38,607 nt of DNA from Chloroflexota bacterium (GTDB taxonomy: Bacteria; Chloroflexota; Dehalococcoidia; Lucifugimonadales; UBA3495). Location: NCBI GenBank assembly GCA_022573285.1, contig JACZUF010000029.1:1-38607 (forward strand), written 5' to 3'. Below, piece by piece: positions 31,666 to 38,607 of the stretch. How positions within the stretch are numbered: the first letter of the stretch is position 1; the number at the start of each line of letters is the position of its first letter. Under the pieces are notes generated by a model. The model was not told the DNA's origin. It searched no databases and saw only the letters and a program-made list of their open reading frames with translations. Made by a program: the position numbers and the translations under genes.

Positions 31666-32823
31666 TCAGGTCCCGGCGCGCATCACCCCGTACATGTGGC
31701 GGTAGAGCTTGAACCCCTCTTTGATCAGCCGCCAGACCCCCGTCCCGCTGGTGGGCCGCACATGCTCGAAAGACAACAGCTCCGTGTAACGGACACTGCC
31801 CCGCTCTTGCATGGCTGCCGCCAGTCTCCTGGACTCGGCCGACGGCACCAGTTGGTCGTCGCGGTCGTGCAGCACCAGCAATTTGGCCTGGATGTCATCA
31901 ACGTATCTGCTGGGGGAGATGCGGTCCATCGCCTGCCGAAAATCCTCGGGCAGGGTGTCGTACAGTTCGGCCGCTTCCTGCGGCGGCACGCCACCAAGCA
32001 ACCGCGCAACCCTCTGGCCGGCGGGAGTGAGGGTCCCCAGGCCGGCCGGTTCTCCGGTCAGGTAGACCTTGCTTAACAGAGCAATGTCCGCCGGGTCGTC
32101 CAGAGTCTCGATGAGTTCGTTGGCGAAGACCTTGAGGGTCAGCGGGTCAGGTTGCCACGGAGTCCGCACCCCTTGATCGAGACGGGAGCGGGTGACGACC
32201 TGGAGCAGCAGGTCTTTAGCGTCGAAGTAGGGGCCGAAGGCGTTTACAAACCGTACCCTGCCGCTGATCCGCGGGTCCGCGGCCGCCACCAAGGAGAAAG
32301 AAGCCCCGACGCAGAACCCGCCGATCCCGACCCGCTCCGGGTCCACCCATTCTTGCCGTTCGAGGAATTGGAACGCCCGGACCAGGTTGTCTATCTCGAC
32401 CGGGTCGATGTTGTGCTGCAAGGCCATGGTGGGCGACCAGTGGAACATGACAACAAAACCGCTCCGGGCCAGCGCCTCGCCCAAGTTGACCACGTCTTTA
32501 TCGTCCCGCCCGGCCGCGTTCGCGCCCAGAAACAGCAGCACGGCAGCCCGGCGCTTGCCGTCGGGGATTCGGTAAACGTCGGCCACGCCGGTTCCTGTTT
32601 CCTGAGGATAGGTCACTTCGTGGCGGACCGGGTCGCCGGAGAACCAAGGCTGCGGTTTGAAGGGCACTTCCAATATTTGGGGGACAAACAAGGCGGCCCT
32701 GAACGCGGCCTTGCCCTGGGGCGTCGCCGCGAGAAAGACGATAAGGGCAGCGGCAAGCAGCGCCATCGCCAGGAGAACCCGCCCCACCGCCACCTGTACG
32801 GACCTTCTCAACAATACGCTCAT
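31666..32823 (-). CDS. Membrane-anchored alpha/beta hydrolase, dienelactone-hydrolase-like
   Basis: The 385-aa protein has an N-terminal hydrophobic segment (about 14-35), so the catalytic domain is probably exported or membrane-tethered. The nucleophile elbow is GGFCVGAS with Cys at about residue 171, the dienelactone-hydrolase-type Cys instead of Ser. The Asp of HDRDDQLVP (about 322-323) and the His of SFEHVRP (about 354) complete the triad. GGGAG lies 7 bases before the ATG. It follows the MFS gene by 31 bases and is probably co-transcribed, so it may process a compound that carrier handles. The substrate is unknown. Confidence 0.82.
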   Translation of the reverse strand: MSVLLRRSVQVAVGRVLLAMALLAAALIVFLAATPQGKAAFRAALFVPQILEVPFKPQPWFSGDPVRHEVTYPQETGTGVADVYRIPDGKRRAAVLLFLGANAAGRDDKDVVNLGEALARSGFVVMFHWSPTMALQHNIDPVEIDNLVRAFQFLERQEWVDPERVGIGGFCVGASFSLVAAADPRISGRVRFVNAFGPYFDAKDLLLQVVTRSRLDQGVRTPWQPDPLTLKVFANELIETLDDPADIALLSKVYLTGEPAGLGTLTPAGQRVARLLGGVPPQEAAELYDTLPEDFRQAMDRISPSRYVDDIQAKLLVLHDRDDQLVPSAESRRLAAAMQERGSVRYTELLSFEHVRPTSGTGVWRLIKEGFKLYRHMYGVMRAGT

Positions 32824-32854
32824 GTCGTGTCTCCCGTGGACCCGGCGAGACTCC

Positions 32855-34123
32855 TCAGACCTTGACGGCGGAGATCATTATCCCGCAGATTACCCTGGTG
32901 ACGGCCATGGCCACGAACACGATCGGCCAGGGGCTGCCGGCCATGTCCAGCACCACGGCGAAGATGAGGGCTTGGGCCCCGGCGTAGGCGTAGCCGTGGG
33001 CGTCCAACAGGCCCGAAGCGGTCCCGGACATGTGCCGTCCCGCGATGTCCACAGCCACCGTGGACATGAGAGACATGCCCATGGAAAGCCCGCCGATCAG
33101 CAGCAGGACAGCCCCCAAGGTCACGTTGACCGGCGGGGCGAGAGCGATGCCCACCAGCACCGCAGCGCTGGTGGCGCAGGAGAAGATGACCATGGGCCGG
33201 CGGCGGCTGCCCAGATAGCGATCCGAGATGAATCCCGCAAACGGTGGGGCGATCAAGTAGCCGATGGGCAGCAAGATCGTGAGCAAAATGGTGGACTCGA
33301 TGGACAGGCCACCTTCTTCAAAGTAATAGATGGGCACCCAGGTGGTCAGTCCGTAGCGGACCACGTTTTCGAGACCCTTCACGTGACTGGCCAGCAGAAA
33401 TCTAGGGTTGGACAGCAGTTCCTTATAAGGGCCAAAGCCCTTGAGGCGCGCGGGGTCCAGGGCTTCGGGAGCGGCCGAGACCTCGTCTTCCTCCACGTAA
33501 TCGGGCAGGTTTACATCGGAGGGCCGGTCCCGGGCAATGAAGTAGAAGGCGATGCCCAGCACGGCGATGATCAGCGGCGGATACCGGAAGGACGCCCGCC
33601 AGCCCCACTCCGCGCCCACATAGCCGGAGATCCACCACATCATCACCATGGCCCCCCCGGCCGCGGTGCCCACGATGCCCATGGCCAAACCCCGGTTCTG
33701 GCGGGGCCACCACTGGGAGATCATGCTGATTCCAGGAGACCAACAGGCGGCGTTCACAAATCCGGCGATGCCCCAGGGTATGGCCATGGTGACGGCCGAG
33801 GTGGCGTAGCTGGTGATCCAGTTGAAGACAGTGGTGAGGATGGCGCCGATCAACACCCAAAGGCGCAGGCCATACGCCTCGCTGAGCCGGCCGTGGACCA
33901 AGTCGCCAAGGCCGAAGCCCCAGAGCAGCAGGGCGTTTACCAGGCCGATCTCAAAGTGGGATAGCCCCAGGTCTTCTTTGACCAACGGGGCCACGGGCCA
34001 GAAGTTGAAACGGCCCAGATAGAGGAATAGGTAGAAGCCGGCGAAGGCCAGCAGGACCCGCCACTTGAAGATGTGGTAGCTCCGGGGAAGGTCGGCGTAC
34101 CGCTCCGCTCGGGCGCCGCTCAC
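32855..34123 (-). CDS. MFS transporter, organophosphate:anion-antiporter-like
   Basis: The 422-aa protein shows the 12-segment MFS pattern. The N-terminal region FLYLGRFNFWPVAPLVKEDL with GLGDLVHGRLSEAYGLR resembles the OPA family (GlpT/UhpT/PgtP-like) and related organic anion carriers; the second-half counterpart is FAGFISDRYLGSRRRP. The central loop carries an acidic stretch (VEEDEVSAAPEAL). The start is a GTG at 34123. No sugar-phosphate pathway genes are near, so the substrate is open. It is upstream of the dienelactone-hydrolase-like gene on the same strand. The 178-base gap to the next gene shows no clear promoter. Confidence 0.87.
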   Translation of the reverse strand: MSGARAERYADLPRSYHIFKWRVLLAFAGFYLFLYLGRFNFWPVAPLVKEDLGLSHFEIGLVNALLLWGFGLGDLVHGRLSEAYGLRLWVLIGAILTTVFNWITSYATSAVTMAIPWGIAGFVNAACWSPGISMISQWWPRQNRGLAMGIVGTAAGGAMVMMWWISGYVGAEWGWRASFRYPPLIIAVLGIAFYFIARDRPSDVNLPDYVEEDEVSAAPEALDPARLKGFGPYKELLSNPRFLLASHVKGLENVVRYGLTTWVPIYYFEEGGLSIESTILLTILLPIGYLIAPPFAGFISDRYLGSRRRPMVIFSCATSAAVLVGIALAPPVNVTLGAVLLLIGGLSMGMSLMSTVAVDIAGRHMSGTASGLLDAHGYAYAGAQALIFAVVLDMAGSPWPIVFVAMAVTRVICGIMISAVKV

Positions 34124-34301
34124 CGGGGCCGCGCCCCTCGGGCAGACTCAGGCTGATGTGGCGGGTGACTATGCATGTATCTTCTTAATGATCGAGTCCG
34201 GTCTATTCTAAATCGAAAGGCCGAGAGGCGGGCCCGCTGTTTTCTACGAAAGGGGCGCGCCTTTCGGCCTTCCACCGGGACAATTGGGTGTGCCAGATAA
34301 A

Positions 34302-34778
34302 CTAGTTGACCGGGACGCGGGCCCGGGCGATCTCCATGAGTTCGTCGTTGGACTCGCTGAGGTCGATGACATCCCCCAGAGGTTGGGGAACCTTGAACTC
34401 GGTCTTGACGTACAGCTCGATGCGGTTGCCCTCGGGGTCAAAGAAGTACATTCCGAAGGCGATGCCGTGGCTGACGATACGGTCGATCTTGATGCCCTCC
34501 TCTTTGAGACGGACATGGAATTCCTTCAGGTCATCCAGGTTGGGAACGATGAAGGAGATCTGCTGAATCACTTTGTCGCCCTCATTGCTGACGCGGCCCT
34601 TCATCAGCACGAACTCGTGGTGCTCTCGGTCCTTATCGGCGGTGAGAAAGGTCATCCCTCGCTCTTCCAGGTCCTCGTCCGCGATCGTTAGGCCCAAGAC
34701 GCGGGTGTAGAAGTCCCGCTGCTTCATCAGGTCCTCGGCGTAGATCCCAACGTGCCCCAGAGACTCGATCCTTGGCAT
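34302..34778 (-). CDS. Single-domain VOC protein (glyoxalase/extradiol dioxygenase-like)
   Basis: The 158-aa product is one VOC module pair: it begins RIESLGHVGIYAEDLMKQRD with the first metal His (GHV), includes EHHEFVLM for the second His, and ends with FFDPEGNRIELYVKTEF carrying the metal Glu. This His-His-Glu set is typical of extradiol ring-cleaving dioxygenases of the type I fold. ATG 34778 is preferred because GGAGG lies 9 bases upstream; ATG 34787 would directly abut the GGAGG. It sits 77 bases after the xanthine-dehydrogenase-type gene on the same strand. Confidence 0.85.
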   Translation of the reverse strand: MPRIESLGHVGIYAEDLMKQRDFYTRVLGLTIADEDLEERGMTFLTADKDREHHEFVLMKGRVSNEGDKVIQQISFIVPNLDDLKEFHVRLKEEGIKIDRIVSHGIAFGMYFFDPEGNRIELYVKTEFKVPQPLGDVIDLSESNDELMEIARARVPVN

Positions 34779-34855
34779 GGCTGTCATCCTCCATCGTTAT
34801 TGGGGGTCTAGTCATTATTACCCGGAATTATACACCACGGATTCGGCGCCGCAGG

Positions 34856-37120
34856 TCAGGCGCCGCGACGGCCTCCCTCCATGGCCCGGAACAATTTCTC
34901 CGAGGTCACGGGTATCTCCGTCATGCTGACGCCGGTGGCGTCCAGGATGGCGTTGACGATGGCCGGGGCCACCGAGCTGATCCCCTGCTCGCCGATGGCC
35001 TTGCCTCCGTAGGGGGTCGGCCCGCCGCTTTGGCTCTCCACCAGCACGGTACGAAGCTCCGGCATGTCGGGCATCGCCGGTATCTTGTACTCACCCATCG
35101 AAAGGGTGGTTACGTGGCCTTCGTCGTACTGTAGTTCCTCGGTCAGGGCGTAGCCGATTCCCTGCATCACCGCGCCGTCCACCTGGCCCTGGTGTCCCAG
35201 GGGGTTCAGGATGGTCCCAACGTCGTGGGCAGAGGTGAACTTGGTCAGTTGCACCTGTCCGGTTTCAACGTCCACGTCCACCTCGGCGATCTGGACGCAG
35301 AATACCGTGATCTCTTCGTCCCGTTCCGAGTCATAGGTGTATTCGGCCTCCATGAATCCACCGGGTCCGGCGGAACGGGAGACCAGGCTGCCCAGGCTCA
35401 CCGGGGTCTGACCCGGCGCGGTCACCTGGCCCTGGGTGAAACCGGTCTCGTCTTCCGGCCAGCCGAACAGGTCGGCAGCCATGGCCACCATCTTCTGCCG
35501 CAATTCCTGGGCGGCCCGGTATACGGCCTGGCCGGCGACGTGGGTCACCCGGCTGCCGCCGACGCCGGTCTCGAAGGCCACGTCGTCGGTGCTCCAGGTC
35601 TCCAGTTTGATCTCGTCGTAGGCCACCCCCAACTCCTGGCCCAGAATCTGGCGCAGCACGGTGTAGAAACCGGAGCCGGTGTCGGGCAGGGCGGTGTAGA
35701 GGGTGACCGTCCCTTCGGAGTCAATCGATACCTTGGCGGTTGAACTTCCGGCCCCAACATGCCTTTCGCAGATGGCAATGCCCCGCCCGGTGAGTTTGCC
35801 GGGCTTCTGCGGCTTGGCTTCTTGGTATCCTGACTCTTTCACGGCGGCGTCCATCGTCTTGAGACCCATGATGTCCTTCCAACGGTGTCCCAAGGGCGAG
35901 GCGTCGCCGTCCTGCACCAGGTTCTTCTTACGAAGCTCCAAGGGGTCCATGCCCAGTTCCCGGGCGATCAGGTCGATCTGGGCCTCTCCGGCGAAGATGG
36001 ACTGGGGGTCGCCGGGCGCCCTCATGCTTCCGCAGGGCACGTGGTTGGTGTAGACCACGTAGGAGTCGATCTGCCCATGGGGTATCTTGTAGGGCCCCAG
36101 GCAACGCGCGCCGTAGGTCACGCCCCGCTGGGGTTTGAATGCAGCGTAACCGCCGCTGTCATAAACCAGGTGGGCCTGGCGGGCCGTGATGGTCCCGTCT
36201 TTCTTCACTCCGGTCTTGAAGGTCATCACCGCCGGATGCCGGGGATTGCCCGCCATCAGCTCTTCGATGTAGGTCATGACCATGCGCACGGGGCGGCCGG
36301 TGGTTTTCGAAAGCCAGAAACCCAGGTGGCTGTCCATGAAACTACCCTTGCCGCCAAAGTCCCCGCCGATGGTGGTGGGGTTGACCCGTATCTGATCGGT
36401 GGGCATGTCGATGCCTTCCGACAACTGTTGGCGCACTTGAAAGGGCATCTTGCTGTTCACCCAGGTCTGCACCCGGCCTCCGCCGTCCAGAAAGACCACC
36501 GAGGCATGGGGCTCGATATAGGCTTGGTGCTGGTGGTTGGTCTTGAAGGTATGCTCAAAGATTAAATCTGCTTCGGCAAAGCCCTGTTCCACATCGCCCT
36601 GCTTCCAGGAGCCGTGCCCCGCCATGTTCGGGTGCTCTTGGGGGCCGTCTGGTATACCCACGTAACCGCTGAACTCCGGATGAAGGGCCGTGGCGCCGGG
36701 TTTGATGGCGTCCAATGGGTCCAGTATGGGGTCCAGTTCCTCGTACTCTATCTCGATGAGGTTCAGGGCCTCTTCGGCGATGTCGTCGTCCTCGGCGGCC
36801 ACCGCCACGACCTTCTGGCCGGCGAAGCGGACCACGTCCCGGGCCAGTATGGGCAGGTCCCGGATCATCCTGCCCACCAGATGGGGCGGGATGTCGCCGG
36901 CGGTCAATACCGCGTGGACGCCGGGCAACCGCCGGGCCGCGGCCACCGAATCCAAGTCGATGGACACGATCTTGGCGTAGGGAAAGGGACTGCGCAGGCA
37001 TTTGCCCACCAGGATGCCCGGCAGGTTAACGTCGGCGGGGTATATCGCCCGGCCGGTGACTTTCGCCGGGCCTTCTGCGTGGCCCACGGGCCGGCCGATG
37101 GTGTCGTAAGAACTGGTCAC
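34856..37120 (-). CDS. Xanthine dehydrogenase-family molybdopterin-binding large subunit
   Basis: The 754-aa protein matches the large (Mo-cofactor) subunit of the molybdenum hydroxylase family. The N-terminal Ald_Xan domain (about 15-125) has KVTGRAIYPADVNLPGIL, and the Mo-binding domains include TIGGDFGGKGSFMD, RAPGDPQSIFAGEAQID and the late GKAIGEQGISSVAPAI, in which Glu is the catalytic base. These enzymes hydroxylate purines, aldehydes, CO or aromatic compounds. The partner FAD and 2Fe-2S subunits are not encoded next to it, so it is orphan within this window. GGAGG lies 6 bases before GTG 37120, which is 12 bases after the aminopeptidase stop. Confidence 0.92.
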   Translation of the reverse strand: MTSSYDTIGRPVGHAEGPAKVTGRAIYPADVNLPGILVGKCLRSPFPYAKIVSIDLDSVAAARRLPGVHAVLTAGDIPPHLVGRMIRDLPILARDVVRFAGQKVVAVAAEDDDIAEEALNLIEIEYEELDPILDPLDAIKPGATALHPEFSGYVGIPDGPQEHPNMAGHGSWKQGDVEQGFAEADLIFEHTFKTNHQHQAYIEPHASVVFLDGGGRVQTWVNSKMPFQVRQQLSEGIDMPTDQIRVNPTTIGGDFGGKGSFMDSHLGFWLSKTTGRPVRMVMTYIEELMAGNPRHPAVMTFKTGVKKDGTITARQAHLVYDSGGYAAFKPQRGVTYGARCLGPYKIPHGQIDSYVVYTNHVPCGSMRAPGDPQSIFAGEAQIDLIARELGMDPLELRKKNLVQDGDASPLGHRWKDIMGLKTMDAAVKESGYQEAKPQKPGKLTGRGIAICERHVGAGSSTAKVSIDSEGTVTLYTALPDTGSGFYTVLRQILGQELGVAYDEIKLETWSTDDVAFETGVGGSRVTHVAGQAVYRAAQELRQKMVAMAADLFGWPEDETGFTQGQVTAPGQTPVSLGSLVSRSAGPGGFMEAEYTYDSERDEEITVFCVQIAEVDVDVETGQVQLTKFTSAHDVGTILNPLGHQGQVDGAVMQGIGYALTEELQYDEGHVTTLSMGEYKIPAMPDMPELRTVLVESQSGGPTPYGGKAIGEQGISSVAPAIVNAILDATGVSMTEIPVTSEKLFRAMEGGRRGA

Positions 37121-37132
37121 GGTACGCCTCCG

Positions 37133-38607
37133 CTATTTGGCCTTTGCCTTGCGTCTCGATTTCTTGGGCGCGTCTCGATCGTCGGAGTCCGCGGCCAGGT
37201 CCATGGCCAACTGGGCCAGGGTGCGGACGGGCACCCCGGTCGCCCCTTTGACCAGGTAGCCGGAGGCCTTCTCCGAGGTTGAGGTGCCGGCGATGTCCAG
37301 GTGCACCCAGGCCGCCCCGTCCACGAACTCGGCCAGCAGCAGGGCCGCGCTGATGGAGCCCGCCTGCCGTCCGCCGCTGTTCTTCATGTCGGCGACATCG
37401 CTCTTGATCAGGTCTTTGTATTCGTCGAACAGGGGCAGTTCCCAGAACTTCTCGCCGGTCTTTTTTCCGGCGTCGATGGTCTGTTGGACCAGTTTATCGT
37501 CGTTGCCCATGACCCCGGTGCAGGCTTTGCCCAGGGTGGTCACCATGGCCCCGGTCAGGGTCGCCACGTCAACCAGCCGGGTGATGCCCTGTTCCCGGGC
37601 GTAGCACAGGGCGTCGGCCAGCACCAGCCGGCCTTCGGCGTCGGTGTTGATAACCTCGATGGTCTTGCCGTTCATGGCCGTCACCACGTCTCCGGGACGC
37701 TGGGCGGACGCTCCGGGCATATTCTCGGTGGCCGCAATCACGGCTAAGACGTTTATCTTGGGTCTGGTCTGCCCGATGATCTGCATCGCGGCGATGACCG
37801 ACGCGCCGCCGGCCATGTCGCCCTTCATAGCCTCCATGCCGCCGGGAGACTTCAGGGATATCCCGCCGGTGTCGAAGGTGATCCCCTTGCCGATTAGGCC
37901 CAGGTTGTTCTCCGGATTGCCGGGGTCTCCCTCATATCTCAGGACGATGAGCTTGGCCGGCTCGTTGGTGCCCTGGGCGACGCCCATGAACGCGCCCATG
38001 CCCATCTTCTTCATCTCGGAGTTGTCCAGCACCTGGATCTTGAGGCCCTGTTCCTCGGCGACCTTCTGGGCCGCTTCGGCCATGCGGGACGGTGTCATGT
38101 GATTGGCTGGTTCGTTCACCATGTCGCGGGCGACGATGGACGCCTGGGCCACGGTGCTGCCAAGCTTAACCCCGGCCTCGATGGCCTTGGCCCTAGTCTT
38201 GTCCAACTCCACGACCGTCAGTTTCTCGAACTCGGTGGTGGAATCGCTGTTCTTGGTCAGATAGGTCCCGAACTTGTAGAGGCCCAGATGGGCTCCCTCG
38301 GCGATGGCCTGGCCGCATTGTTGGGGGTCCAGCCCTCCTATACCCGCTCCGTGGGCGATGGTGGCGGCGCTGGAGATTCCCTTGCGCCGCAGGAACCGGA
38401 CGGCTTCCGCCGACACTCGGCGCACGACCTGGACGTCGAATTTGTCCTGGGGGCCCAGGCCGGCCACCAGCACCCTCTTGGGCTTGATCTTGCCCAGGGT
38501 GTGGATCAGCGTGGTCTCTCCGGCGCTGCCCCTAATCTCCCCGTCTTCGATCAACTGGGTGATGACCCCGCCCAGGGCTTTGTCCACCGCCCCGGTGGCG
38601 CCGCCGG
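37133..38607 (-). CDS. pepA: Leucyl aminopeptidase (M17), 5' end cut by the window edge
   Basis: The visible 490 residues form an M17 cytosol aminopeptidase, a two-zinc (or Mn) hexameric exopeptidase. The signature NTDAEGRL, with metal Asp and Glu, the catalytic Arg, and the upstream Lys/Asp set GKGITFDTGGISLKSPGGME are intact. The C-terminus is lysine-rich. An in-frame GTG at 38587 could serve as a start, but the reading frame stays open to 38607 and homologues extend roughly 25-30 residues further with a GA.(L/V)DKALGG segment. The gene therefore most likely begins beyond the window. It leads into the molybdenum hydroxylase gene as an operon. Confidence 0.92.
   Translation of the reverse strand, partial: GGATGAVDKALGGVITQLIEDGEIRGSAGETTLIHTLGKIKPKRVLVAGLGPQDKFDVQVVRRVSAEAVRFLRRKGISSAATIAHGAGIGGLDPQQCGQAIAEGAHLGLYKFGTYLTKNSDSTTEFEKLTVVELDKTRAKAIEAGVKLGSTVAQASIVARDMVNEPANHMTPSRMAEAAQKVAEEQGLKIQVLDNSEMKKMGMGAFMGVAQGTNEPAKLIVLRYEGDPGNPENNLGLIGKGITFDTGGISLKSPGGMEAMKGDMAGGASVIAAMQIIGQTRPKINVLAVIAATENMPGASAQRPGDVVTAMNGKTIEVINTDAEGRLVLADALCYAREQGITRLVDVATLTGAMVTTLGKACTGVMGNDDKLVQQTIDAGKKTGEKFWELPLFDEYKDLIKSDVADMKNSGGRQAGSISAALLLAEFVDGAAWVHLDIAGTSTSEKASGYLVKGATGVPVRTLAQLAMDLAADSDDRDAPKKSRRKAKAK

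Noticed and set aside
32657-33964. 435-codon plus-strand frame across the MFS gene
   Set aside because: The product is His/Gly/Asp-rich and featureless, a typical shadow; the minus-strand MFS gene is convincing.
1-38607. CRISPR array, rRNA, tRNA or complete insertion sequence
   Set aside because: No regularly spaced repeats, cloverleaf-like sequence or transposase reading frame was found on reading through the window.

Overview
This is a high-GC bacterial window with short intergenic gaps. It carries 33 recognisable protein-coding loci: one is frameshifted, one is cut by the right window edge, and a further 18-codon gene tail may lie at the left edge. The gene mix (GatCA plus AsnRS, several VOC-fold proteins, amidohydrolase, MFS carriers, a molybdenum hydroxylase large subunit, a TPP enzyme on separate subunits) and the dispersed short palindromes suggest an environmental Chloroflexota genome, possibly a Dehalococcoidia/SAR202-type lineage. 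That assignment is inference from gene content only; no rRNA or tRNA gene is visible. Left part (1-9.7 kb): a two-domain VOC protein; a Fur/Zur-type regulator followed by a complete ZnuA-C-B-type metal uptake system (the lipoprotein start is disturbed by an A6 tract); an SDR oxidoreductase; a convergent MFS carrier; a CDF metal exporter with His-rich ends; then gatC-gatA. Centre (9.7-24.3 kb): a compact regulatory module in which an HxlR-type repressor and an unknown 61-aa protein face away from each other across overlapping promoters and a shared palindrome; asnS; a DNA methyltransferase relative lacking its NPPW segment; a TPP-decarboxylase-like cluster with alpha, beta, a small membrane protein and a second, motif-degenerate beta paralogue; a DtxR/MntR-type regulator; a ferric-iron ABC system with fbpC divergent from fbpA-fbpB; an amidohydrolase broken by a one-base frameshift; a cupin; and a repeat-rich gap. 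Right part (24.3-38.6 kb): a minus-strand metal operon, read zur-type regulator, znuA-type lipoprotein, a 1267-aa fused CydDC-like ABC exporter with two His-rich segments, znuC-type ATPase, znuB-type permease and perhaps a DUF1932-type dehydrogenase. A strong promoter with a Fur-family palindrome at its start site lies upstream. Then come a dienelactone-hydrolase-like protein with an MFS carrier, a VOC protein, an orphan xanthine-dehydrogenase-type large subunit and a leucyl aminopeptidase cut by the window edge. The dominant theme is transition-metal homeostasis: two Fur-family regulators, two complete Znu-like importers, a His-rich CDF exporter, an FbpABC iron importer and a DtxR-type regulator within about 31 kb. 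The most unusual item is the His-rich fused CydDC-like exporter inserted between znuA and znuC in the second zinc-type operon. The HxlR/61-aa module is the best candidate for an undescribed small regulatory system.
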